Assembly: GCF_000372725.1 (NCBI RefSeq)
Contig: NW_005196756.1
Span: 715,783 to 779,782, forward strand
Length of the DNA: 64,000 nt
Direction of reading: 5' to 3'
DNA from: Emiliania huxleyi CCMP1516
Lineage: Eukaryota > Haptophyta > Isochrysidales > Noelaerhabdaceae
This document shows, piece by piece, positions 29,863-39,665 of this stretch (position 1 is the first letter of the stretch; each line of letters starts with the position of its first letter). Made by a program: the position numbers and the translations under genes. The notes under the pieces are model-generated. The model worked only from the letters and a program-made list of their open reading frames with translations. It had not been told where the DNA came from and searched no databases.

Positions 29863-32800
29863 ATGGACGACCCCCTCCTGCAGGGTGCGCGGGCCCTTCA
29901 GGCGTCGATTGCGGGCGAGGGACTCCGGCTCCCACCCGTGTCGCGCTCGCTCCAGCAGATCGAGGACGAGACCCGCGCGCTGGCTTCGGTTGCCGCTCGT
30001 GCGCCGGCGGCGACGGCGATGGCCTACCGCTTCCTCGCACAGCAGGGGATAGACGCCGATGGGCTCGACGCCGCGACGCTCGACATGGCGGTCGACGAGG
30101 CCTCGGCCGACCTACCCGCCTTTGGCGGCGGAGCCGACGCCACCGCTGTGGATGCGCCCGCATGCGACGTCGACAGCCTGCTCGCGCGTGAGCAGTGCCG
30201 TGCACTGGTTGAGTCGGTCCGTCGCGCGGGCGAGCTGGTGACGGCGCGGTACGACGCGGCCTACTGGTCCAGTTTCGAGGAGGCGTGGGGCGGCACGCGC
30301 GAGCAGCTGCTGCGCGACGCGTCTGCTCTCGGCGCGCCGCCGCCCGCGGTGCCGCCCACCGTCGCCCAACCGGGGGCGGCGGCGGCAGCCGCCGCGCCCA
30401 TGCGCTCCCGCTCCGACACGGCGCGCGAGCTGGCGTACGGCGGGGTGTTTGCCCGCCTTCTCGCGCTCAACGGCGGCGCCGGCGCCACCGGAGACATCAG
30501 CCTGTTTCCGAGAGATGGNNNNNNNNNNNNNNNNNNNNNNNNNNNNNNNNNNNNNNNNNNNNNNNNNNNNNNNNNNNNNNNNNNNNNNNNNNNNNNNNNN
30601 NNNNNNNNNNNNNNNNNNGAACGGCTCTCGTGCATCTGCCGATCGCCGTCTCTCCCCTCTCCGCGCCCCTCCCGCATCTCCCTCCGCACTCCTCTCTCCC
30701 CCCCGAACCCCCCCTCTCTTGCCCCCTCTCCCCTCCCCTTTCAGACGGCCCGCCCCCTCCTTCACCCCGGCGGCGGCTCTCGGGCGCTGCCCGCCGACGA
30801 GGGCCCCTATCGCAGCACCGACGCCGCCCTCCGCCTCTCGCTGCTGCGCGGCGCCCTCAGCCACTTTGGAGAGCAAGCGCGCGACGAGCTTCGAGCCCGC
30901 GTCGCGGCATCGGCCGGCGCGGCGCGCCGTGGCGGTGAGCCAGGGATCGAGTTTGAGGCCGCCGCCGCATTGCGCCTCGAGCGCGGCCTCGACGCCCCGA
31001 CGGCGCAGCCACCGCCGCAGCGCGTCACCCTCGCCGGCGGCGACGACGCGCCCTTCTGGCCGCTGCTCTACCTCTGCTTGCGCTGCGCCGATTACGCCGC
31101 TGCGGCGCGCGTGTCCGCCGCGGCGGCGGCCGAGGGCGCCGTTCCGCCGCGGCTCTCTGCGCTGCTCGCCGCGGCCGCGGCGGACGGCTCGGCGACGGCC
31201 GGCGCCGGTGTGTCCGGCGGCGGCATGTCGCGGCTCGTCCTCGCCGCCCAAGAAGAGTACTGGCGCGGCGCGGCGCAGATGGAGCCGCATGCGCGGCTCG
31301 TCTACGCGTCCGTCGCGGCGCCCGACGCGGCGATCTCTGCTCGTGAGATTGCGCCCGAGCGGGAGCGGACGGTCGAGGACTGGCTGTGGCACAAGCTCTC
31401 CGCGGCGCACGCCCTCCTCGCTGCCAGCCTGCCGCCTCCCGCGTCCGCGGGCGGCCACCCGCCGGCAGGCGGTGACGGCTCGCGCTCCCTAGAAGCCGCA
31501 TTCTTGTACTCCACCTCGCGCTCGGGGGGGGGGGGGGGGGGGGGAGACGCATTCCGCTTCACTCGACCGTATTCCACTCTATTCACTGCCTTTCGCAGCC
31601 CGTGTAGGGAGGCGGGCGTACTCACCCCGTAGACTGCCCATATCTCCCCATATCTCCCCATATCTCCCCATATCTCCCGCCCCGAGGCTGGCGGACTCAC
31701 CCCGTAGGCTGCCCATATCTCCCCATATCTCCCCATATCTCCCCATATCTCCCACCCCGAGGTTGGCGCACTCACGACGCAGGCGCACCGTTGCTACCAC
31801 ACCACCCACGGGACTGAACCCACACTGGGTTCGATCCTCTGGAGGTATGGTACTCACGACGTAGGCTCGCAAGACGCGCTCGGCTCGCTGCAGCGTCTGG
31901 TGTACGGATCGTACGGCGAGACCTACTTCAACGCCGGGGGCGGCTCGCCGCTGCTGTACGCGGGCGTCCTCCTCGCCACGCAGCAGTTCGAGCGGGCGGT
32001 GGCGGTGCTCGCCGCCGTGCCGCACTTGCGCCAAGAGGCGGTGCATTTCGGACTCGCGCTGCAGCACGAGGGGTTGCTCGCGGTGGCGCAGCAGAAGCTC
32101 GCCGACAGCTCCCTCCTCGTTGGGACATCACCCTCGCCCTCCCTCGCCTTGCCGCCCCTCGTCGCACAGCACGTGGGCGAATGGGCCTCCGAGGGCGTCG
32201 ACGCTTCGCGCGCTGCTATTGGGTGTGTGCGCACGCCCGTCTCCTCTCCTCTCCCCTCCTCCTCTCCTCTCCCCTCCTCCTCTCCCCTCCTCCTCTCCCC
32301 TCCTCCTCTCCTCTCCTCCTCTCCCTTGCCACGCGCCCGCCCGCTACCGCTCATGCTTTCGAGACACTTCCGAGACACTTCCGAGACACCTCCCAGACAC
32401 GTCCGCTGCGGCTCCTGCCCGACGCTTCCGGCCGCCTCCCGAGTCCCGCCGCCCCCTCGCCGCCTCGCCGCCATCTCGCCGCCGAGGCCGCCTCGCCGAG
32501 GGAAGGCATCGCCCCTGCCTTCCCTGCCGCTGGCGCCTGCTGCTCACCCGCGCCGAGTCCGCCGCTCACCCTTGGCGGCCGCCACCTGCGACCAACAGGT
32601 ACCTGTGGCTCCTCCGTGGGCCTGCGGCGCAACGGCAGGAGCTGTGCATCCAGCTCCTCCTCGGCTGTGGCAAGCCCGAGGCGCTGCTGCCGCGCAGCGG
32701 CCTCTCGCACATCGCAGAGGCCGACTACCGAGAGCTGCTGCGCGCGGTGCCCCCGCCACTGGACGACGGCCCCCTCGCCACCTCGAATGGCTCTCACTAC

Positions 32801-33818
32801 TTGGCTGGAGCTAGGTCTCGTCGCGGCTGGCCGGCAAAGGACGCGCTTCGCAGGCGGCTCGGCTGCTCTACGAGGCGCGCGCGAGTAGAGAGAGCTGGGG
32901 AGGGCTGAGATGCGACGAAGAATGGAGTCGTGGTCTCACCAGGCCCGCCCAACGGCTGGGCGTTTGGGTTACATGCTGGCCTCTCATCGACCCCGGCCTT
33001 CCCGCCCGCACCACGTCTCTCAGGCGCGAGAGCACCGGCAGCTGTCCGCCCTCCTCGTTGCAGAGCTTTCCGCAAACATCGCCGCGGCCGCGCGCGGCAC
33101 GAACCCAGCGGCGGGGGACGCGGCGGAGCGCGCGGCGCGACTCTGCATTGGCGCTGCCGAGGAAGCGGACAGGCCGTCCCGACGCTCCTGCTGTGAACAG
33201 GCGCGGCTCTGCGCCGACGCTGCCGCCTTTGCCCGGGAGTGGCGCGAATCGCACCCGCAGGAGGCGTCGGCGCACGGGGCGCCCCTCTTCGCCCTCCTCT
33301 CAATCGCGCAGCTGCTCGAGGGTGTTTCCCTGTGGCCGGCCGTCGCCACGGTAACGAGCCGCTGCTCAGGCCTCCCGCTGGGTGTAGGCGCGGAGGCGTG
33401 GCGGGCTGCATCCAAGGGACTACCCGCCGCCGGCCCACGCGGGGCCACCGATGCGATCGCGATGCAGCCGCTCTCTGCGCTGCTCGTCCGCGTGGAGGCG
33501 CTGAGCGAGGCGGGTTTGCTGCCCGCTTCGCTCGCCGAGGTTGAAGCGGCGCAGGCCGAGTACCGCTTGCAGCCTCCCGAGGTCCGGCGTGCGTTCCCTC
33601 AGCTCGTTGAGACGTGCGTCGAGCTTCTCCATGCTCAGTACGTCGCGTTGCGCATTGCGCGGTGCGCGCCGATGCCAGCCGCCGCCGGCGCCCGCGCCGG
33701 CACGGGCTTCGCGGCGATCCGCGCGCAGGCCGAGGCGCTCGTCGCTTTTGGAGGCACCATGGACGTCTCCGCGAGCAGCGGGCAGCGGATCGCGCGCTGG
33801 CTCGCGGAGATGAGCTAG
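29863..33818 (+). CDS. NUP93: nucleoporin Nup93/Nic96 homologue, interrupted by an assembly gap
   Basis: Starts MDDPLLQGARALQASIAGEG and enters a 100-N gap at 30519-30618. Exons after the gap: 30745-31471, 31865-32222, 32599-32746, 32815-32874 and 33024-33818. Diagnostic segments are FWPLLYLCLRCADYAAAARV, TVEDWLWHKLSAAHALLAA, SLQRLVYGSYGETYFNAGG, PLLYAGVLLATQQFERAVAV, EAVHFGLALQHEGLLAVAQ, YLWLLRGPAAQRQELCIQLL and the helical C-terminus ending ARWLAEMS. Nup93 is a scaffold of the inner ring of the nuclear pore. The last intron starts GC (GAG|GCGCGC) and has an AGGCGCG repeat at both ends; the others are GT-AG. One intron is filled with a CCCCATATCT satellite, another with GACACTTCC motifs. The exon content of the gap is unknown. 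Confidence 0.8.
30519..30618. other. assembly gap (100 N)
   Basis: A run of exactly 100 N inside the first part of the Nup93 gene, so at least part of an intron, and perhaps an exon, is missing. Confidence 0.99.
31610..31790. repeat. CCCCATATCT satellite and ~74-bp duplication in Nup93 intron
   Basis: Two tandem ~74-bp copies, each opening with GGCGKACTCACCCCGTAG and holding four CATATCTCCC units, then CGAGGCTGGCG. A third, satellite-free start (GGCGCACTCACGACG) follows. The unit is the reverse complement of the 10-mer in AP4M1 intron 3 apart from one base. Confidence 0.85.
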
Positions 33819-34507
33819 GTTGACGAACGAGCACGCGGCGGGGAGGGGGGGGGGGGGGGGGGCTTTTTCCGCGGGAAGGGGTCGGAGAGGACCACAACGC
33901 ACAAGCGCGGTCGGTGGCCGCAGACGGAGCTACAGGTGTCGTACAAGAGCGTAATACTAATACAAGCAGCCATGTTTGACTTAAAAAGTAATATATCTTT
34001 ACTTCCAACACCCCGCGGACGTTCCCAGGGTGCGATGGGAAGGTTCGACGCACCCGCCACCCCCGGACTGGGCAGAGAGATCCCCCAGGGCATCTGGCCT
34101 GGGCTGTCCACCCCGCCGCGCCGCCCCCACTTGCCCTGACTGCACACAGGATAGCGTGCCCCGACGAACACGGCGACACATAGCGGGGGACACTGCGCCG
34201 GGGGGTATGCCTATAACTTTGGTGCTTTGTGCCGTGTGGGTGTCGCGTTCCCCAGGTAGAGCCACGCGTAAAGCCGTACTGTGTGGCTGAAGCCCTCGTG
34301 CCGCTGGCTTGCCCCTTCCAGCGGCTGGCCCCTCGAGACTGCTGGTGTGCTTGGCGGGAGGAGGGGAGAGGGAGCCATGCCATGTTTGACTTAAGATATC
34401 CGCAAAAATTCAAGATACCAACGGCAACGCGCAACTCGAGGCGCGGGCCCGCGCGCGCTGTGGAGAAACACGACAAGCGTCAAACGCGGTGCGTCCACAC
34501 CCGTCGG
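33819..34507. other. intergenic, no gene seen
   Basis: A G homopolymer tract at 33846-33862, then mixed sequence with no recognisable coding or RNA feature. Two CATGTTTGACTTAA words (33971 and 34382) lie 410 bp apart. Confidence 0.45.
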
Positions 34508-36424
34508 CTATTGCAAGAGCTCTAATCTATCAGGCATGGCAGCGCTCAAATTAGCAAAGACGGCGTGCTCGAAGGCGAACTTGTGAGTGTACCCGTAGCG
34601 CAAGTCGCGCATCGGCGGGGTAACCGTCGCCTGCACGCTCGAATCGAAGTAGTGGAAATCGCCGTCCTCGAGGGAGAAGCCGTACAAGCGCACCTTGCGA
34701 CAAACACCCAGCGCGAGGCGGGTGACGTGCCAACCGGAAGAGGGGCGAGCGCGGGACGCGCGCGGCGACTCGAGACGGACGAGGTGGGCGTAGTAGGCCT
34801 CCCAAGAGGAGCGCAACCATTCGAGGTCCAGGAAGTACGCATCGAGCCCCGGGTTCCTGGCAACCACCTCGGCGTGGCCGTCGGCCCACACGAGATACTC
34901 GTCGAACCCGGAGTAGCGCTGCTGCGGCGCGTCGCGGACAGCCCACGGCTCCGCGACCATCCCATGGATGAGTTTGGTGTGCGTGCGCGGCAGAATCGAA
35001 AGGCCGCGCACGTGCGGGAAGGAATTCACAAAATCGTAAGTCGTGCGGCTGCCGACGTGCCGCTCGTAGCCGGCCGTTGGCGCGCGGTTGATGCGGAAGA
35101 CGCACTCGTTGGCGTCAATGTGCTCCCCGTACTCGCGCCTATATTTGGTGGGTGGGTGGGCTCAAACGCTGGTTCCTCGGCCGCTTTCGCGCGGCGCGAG
35201 CGCCTGCGCAAGATGCCGGCGCTTGAGACGACGGCGCAGCTGTCGCAGCCGAGCGGCGGCGAGACGTCGGGTAGGGTGGCCACGAGACGAGCGAGCTCGG
35301 CAGGCGGCCTCGCGAGCGCCTTGTAGGCAAGGGGGGGAGAAGCGGCGGGGGCCTCAGCAGGGCGGCAGGGCTGTGGTGGGGCTGTGGTGGGGGTGCGTCC
35401 CGCCCTCGCATGCCTGGTGGTAGGAGGGCTCGACACAAGGTGGCGCATCCGGCGGGCTGCCGCCCGCACCCGCCTCGCCGCCCACCTCGCCGCCCGTGCC
35501 CGCCTCACCGCCCGCCTCGCCGCCGCCTCCTGCCTCGTCCGCCCATCCCACGCCGGCGGCGAGGAGTTTTGCGCGGGTCAGCAGCGGCGAGGGCGCTCCG
35601 TGCGAGGAGCAGTCGTGGCCGTGCCACCCAAACTCGCACTCGCAATGCCCGTGCACACACCTCCCCCGCCCGCTGCAGCTGCCTTGGCACTCCGCACCCG
35701 CTGCAAGCCTCCTGTCGCAGCGCAAGCCGACGTAGCGTTCGGTGGCGCTCGCGTCGCACTCACACCACTCCATCCCGTGCCAAGCGACACACGAGCCACG
35801 CCCCGAGCAGCGAGGCGCGGCTCCGTCCGGGGGACTGCAGGTGGACTCGCACAGCGGCAGGCTCAACGATGGCTGGCTCGTCGCGTCGGCGGCGGCAGAG
35901 GCGGCAGAGGCCGTGGCGCCAGAGGCGGAGGCGGCGGTGGACGGCATCCCGCCGCGTGGTGGCTCGGTCCGCCGCTCGCACGCGCCGCACGAACGAGCAC
36001 AGCGCTCGCTCATGAAAGGCTCGTTCCGCGCGCACTGGCCGTAGGAAGCCCACAGGGTGCACGCTTCCTCGGCGTCGCCGCAAGAGCTTTTCGGCGCACG
36101 GGCGGCGGTGGCCCGCGCCGAGACCTCGCCAGCTGCCATACTCTCAGCAGCAGCCTGGCCAAGGCGGCACTCTGCGAGCACAGCGAGCAGCTGAGCGTGC
36201 CTTGTGCAGTACACATCGCCGCGCTCGTATGTCATTGTGTCGGGTGAGAGGCCAGCAAGCGCATAGCACCTCCATGCTGGAGGCCCGCGCTGGGCATTCG
36301 AGTCGTACCGCGCATACAGCGTGTGCGTGGCAGCGTGCGGGCAATTATCTCGGCACCACGCGTCGAGGGTCGCGACGCAGCGCGGCGGAATTTGCTGCAC
36401 CGACATCGTCAAAGCGAACGCCAA
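34508..36424 (-). CDS. ShKT-EGF-sialyltransferase (GT29) fusion protein
   Basis: Three exons on the minus strand: 36424-35414, 35319-35204 and 35138-34508 (585 residues). The N-terminal about 100 residues are a Cys-containing region of unknown type. Then comes a ShKT domain (CGDAEEACTLWASYGQCARN...CARSCGAC, about 115-150), an EGF-like Cys module (CSGRGSCVAWHGMEWCECDA; CQGSCSGRGRCVHGHCECEF) and a Gly/Glu linker. The GT29 part shows motif L (CDSCAVVSSAGILR...YGEHIDANECVFRINRAPT), GSRTTYDFVNSFP, motif S (RPSSGWHVTRLALGVCRKV) and VS (HKFAFEHAVF). GT29 enzymes move sialic acid or Kdo-like sugars from CMP donors in the Golgi. Both introns are GC-AG. The N-terminal start is uncertain; no membrane anchor was seen. 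Confidence 0.8.
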
Positions 36425-37491
36425 GTCGGTAGCGGGTCGTGCGTTGCCAACATCTCATACCGCACCGCCGAGGTCACAAGTGCCAATGGTGAATTGGAAT
36501 GGTGTTCTCGAGGTTCTCGAGGTGGATATCCTTTGGCCGCGTTGGGATGGTGTGAAAGTGAAGTCGGTACCTCGTCGTACATCTGCTTCATCATGTCATC
36601 AGGCCGGCGGAGGGGTCCTCTTGAGTGGCGCCGCCGGTGGTCCGCTTGGCCACGAGGTCCATCCAGTGGTCGGCCCCGTACTGGCCCTTTGACCTTGCGC
36701 AGCACGACCGACCGTGATCGTGTTCTTGCTTGCCCACCTTGACCCTGCTTCCCGCCGGGTCGATCTCCTTGCTGTCGAGACCGTCCTTGCGCAGGCGCCA
36801 TTTCTTGCCCTTGTAACCGAGCACGCGCCAAACGACCGCTTGCCAAAGTCGCACTGCACGCTCTCCTTGGCCTCGCCGATAATGGGATATGCCCTCGAAC
36901 CCGGAGAGCAGGTACACCCGGCCGGAGAGCAGGTGCACGTACACGTTCGCCGGGTCCTTGCCGTAGTCGTCCTGGTCCCACGCAAACCCCCAGGGCTAGG
37001 GCTCTCTTGCCCGCAACCCGATAACCGGTCATCTGGCCCGCTGGCGGTGCGCTTCTTAGCTCCCCGGCCCTGGATGTGAGGTTACCAAAACTGCACTCAA
37101 AAAGTGCTATAAGTGCTCTCTCTCAAAACAGACAGAGAACCTCCTGCATCGGCGCGACAATAAGATCGGGAGAGAGATTTTAGGAAACTAAGATCGGCGC
37201 GACAAATAACTTGCGCAGGCGGTTAGTGGTGCACTAACCCCGAGAAACCCTTCGGGGCACTCCTCATCGCAAACCCTGTCAGTCAGCAGTCCACCGTTGA
37301 AGAGCTACATAGAACATACAGATTACAGTCAAATACACTAAAATAAGAATTTACTGTGGCTTGGTGCCTGCGCGCGCGAGTCCCGACTCCCGTGCCCAGT
37401 GGCCAGTGCGACAAACGCCGCTTGCTCCTCGTCTCTTTCCTTCTTAATCATAGTCGCGGTTTGTTCAAAAGACCAGCCTGGCGGGGTGAAC
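36425..37491. repeat. unknown ORF (36591-36944, minus) and second copy of a dispersed repeat (36986-37115)
   Basis: The minus frame 36944-36591 (VHLLSGRVYLLSGFEGISHY, GKKWRLRKDGLDSKEIDPAG, GQYGADHWMDLVAKRTTGG) has natural composition but no recognised domain. It directly follows the dispersed repeat shared with 14836-14990 and may be part of the same element. A diverged GTCCCGTGCCCAGTGGCCAG unit lies at 37380-37430. Confidence 0.4.
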
Positions 37492-38380
37492 ATTCTTGTA
37501 GACGGCTAGGATTGTGAGCAGCCTCAATCCTAGAAGTCGAGGATTGTGAGCATCACTCCTCGCAATCGTAGGAGCAGGCGGACATCGCTTCCAGGGAGGG
37601 GGGCGCCCTTCTACTCACACCACATGCTACGGGGGGGGTCCGACCCCCCCCAGAGGCTTCACCACATGCTAGGGGGGGGGTCCCGACCCCCCCAGCACCT
37701 TCACCACATGCTAGGGGGGGGTCATGGCCGAGGACCCCCCCAGAGACTCGTGGTCAGACCCTCTCTCCGGGCCCTTGATTTTGCACCTCATTTCGGAGCC
37801 TTTTTCGAAGAAAATCATCCTGTGGAGCTACATGAGTCTTGAGAGCCTGGTCAGATTCTCCAAGATATTGGACTTTCAGCCACGATTTCACAACTTTGGG
37901 GGCAAAATCGGCTCTTTGGCGGCTATCCTAGCCCACGAACTCTGGGGGGTGCCCACCACATGCTAGGGGGGGGGGTCCGACCCCCCCCAGAGGCTTCACC
38001 ACATGCTAGGGGGGGGTCCCGGCCCCCCCAGCGCCTTCACCACATGCTAGGGGGGGGGTGGGGCGTGAGTAGAAGGGCGCCCCCCTCCCTGGAAGCGATG
38101 TCCGCCTGCTCTAGCATCTCTGTGCGATTGTGAGCGCCAACGCTCGCAATCCTACATCTTCTAGGACTAAAGAGCAGCTCCGCTCCCAACGTGACTGGGT
38201 GACGCCTACGACTACTACTAGCGCTCACTTCCGAGCAAAGTCTAAGGTTGCGAGCAGCACTGGCCACTGCTCAGATTCGTAGAAACATGTTGGTTGTGAG
38301 CAGGAGCGCTCGCAGTCCTACATCTTGTAGGACTATGTGAGCGGCTGCGCTCACAATAGTACCAAAGATCCAAGGATTGC
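37492..38380. repeat. hairpin-array repeat, copy B, split by a nested insertion
   Basis: 37492-37571 and 38112-38380 together reproduce copy A (29217-29548) in order, from TGTAGACGGCTAGGATTG to CCAAAGATCCAAGGATTGCT, with small differences. The interruption is the TIR element 37572-38111. Confidence 0.88.
37572..38111. mobile_element. 540-bp non-autonomous TIR transposon nested in the hairpin repeat
   Basis: Perfect 47-bp terminal inverted repeats (37572-37618 and 38065-38111) start GAGCAGGCGGACATCGCTTC. They are flanked by TAG on both sides (37569-37571 and 38112-38114), while copy A of the host repeat has a single TAG at that place. The interior has five GCTTCACCACATGCTAGG-type subrepeats with G/C runs and a unique 200-bp core, but no transposase. 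A 3-bp duplication is typical of CACTA or PIF/Harbinger families; TIR ends do not clearly match either. Confidence 0.92.
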
Positions 38381-38399
38381 TAGTACCATTCAAAATTCT

Positions 38400-38690
38400 T
38401 TTTTCCGACTGCGTACCTGTGCTAGTGCCAGCGCGCGCGTGCCCAATGTCTCCGTTACATTCTTTTTGTGTTAGTGCCAGTGCGCGCCAGTCCCGTGCCT
38501 AGTGTCGTGCGAGGGAGTTTGGTGGTAAAATTCTTTTGTAAGTGCCAGTGCGCGCCAGTCCCGTGCCTAGTGTCGTGCGAGGGAGTTTGGTGGTAAAATT
38601 CTTTTGTAAGTGCCAGTGCGCGCCAGTCCCGTGCCTAGTGTCGTGCGAGGGAGTTGCGTTGTAAATTTCTTTTGTAAAAAATGTCCGGCT
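38400..38690 (+). promoter_or_regulatory. three tandem 66-bp units plus a diverged fourth, directly 5' of the DUF2141 gene
   Basis: The unit contains GCGCGCCAGTCCCGTGCC, then GTGTCGTGCGAGGGAG and TGGTAAAATTCTTTTGTAAG; three near-identical copies lie in tandem from about 38467 to 38680. The same unit occurs singly at 7147-7196, 46941-47008, 50519-50580, 56140-56205 and 57245-57335, mostly before genes. Confidence 0.6.
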
Positions 38691-38715
38691 CAGTTTGCCG
38701 GGACGACCGACAACC

Positions 38716-39150
38716 ATGAACACCGACCTGACAATCGTGATCACGGGCTTGCGGAGCACGGTGGGAGCCCTCCGCGTTCTCCTCTTTGACGACGAGGCCC
38801 AGTGGCTGAAGGACGATGGCGCATGCTACCACGAGAAGCACGACATCACAGGCGCCCAAATCACGGTCGTGATCAGTGATCTGCCCACGAAGCGCGATGG
38901 TAAAGCGATCGAGTATGCTGTGTTCGCCGTGCACGACCTGAAGAACAAAGGTAAATTGGATACCAACTTCTTCGGGATGCCTCGCGACGGCATGGTCTGC
39001 AGCAATGGCGCCAAAGGTGGCCCCGGCGGCGGGCCCAAGTTCCGAGCCGCCAAGCTAGACCTGTCCAGTATCGCCGGCACGATTGACATGCCCATGTGGT
39101 ACATGTTTTCACCAACGACCGCGGAGAAGTCTAGCATGACGGTCGCATGA
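38716..39150 (+). CDS. DUF2141-domain protein
   Basis: 145 residues, single exon, starting MNTDLTIVITGLRSTVGALR. The DUF2141 layout is clear: beta start (LTIVITGL), RVLLFDDEAQWL, ITVVISDLPT, YAVFAVHDLKNKGKLDTNFF, GMPRDGMVCSNGAKGGPGGG, then PKFRAAKLDLS. The domain is common in bacterial secreted proteins and of unknown function. No signal peptide is visible here, so the protein may be cytosolic or have lost its leader. The 66-bp repeat array ends about 35 bp before the ATG. Bacterial-type origin by transfer is possible but not shown. Confidence 0.8.
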   Translation: MNTDLTIVITGLRSTVGALRVLLFDDEAQWLKDDGACYHEKHDITGAQITVVISDLPTKRDGKAIEYAVFAVHDLKNKGKLDTNFFGMPRDGMVCSNGAKGGPGGGPKFRAAKLDLSSIAGTIDMPMWYMFSPTTAEKSSMTVA

Positions 39151-39665
39151 TGGCGTGTGATCAACGGCAAACATAGTACATACACGGGACAGTGTCCGAC
39201 ACATCGGAGCCGTACACCTTTGCCACGCGCCAGGAGAAGCACTTGTGTACTGGTGCACATCACACAGCTACGTAGCGTACACGTTACAGCAAGGGTACTG
39301 AGATGCAGTCGATCTCTGCTAGGCGTCCGCGCGGTCTGTGCAGCGTTGACCCACACGCACACCGGTTGGGTTGAGCCGATGTGAGGCAATCCATGAGCCG
39401 CCGTGTCATGCGAGCCGATGAGGCACAATGCATGAGCCGCATGACGCCGTGTTGGCGCAGGCGATAGCTCAAAAAAACAAATCGCCGGTGTGAGCGTCGA
39501 TGCCCCCGCCCCCCCCCCCCCATTGGGGCCGCAGCAGCGCTGACCCGCCGCCAGTAGCAGTTCCACCCACCTCACCACGCACCCACCCACCACTACCAGC
39601 AGCAGCAGCACCACGACACCCGTGCCCGAGACCCCGCCCCGCCACACTCGCCTCGTCCTCCCGCC
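39151..39665. other. intergenic between convergent genes
   Basis: Contains a C homopolymer (39509-39520), AGCAGCAGCAGCACCACGAC and repeated CATGAGCCG words (39390-39440). Nothing coding. Confidence 0.45.

Noticed and set aside
31810-31840. tRNA-like T-loop words (GGGTTCGATCC) in the Nup93 intron, and a similar GGTTC word near 28650
   Set aside because: No matching acceptor stem, D-loop or anticodon arm could be built around either.
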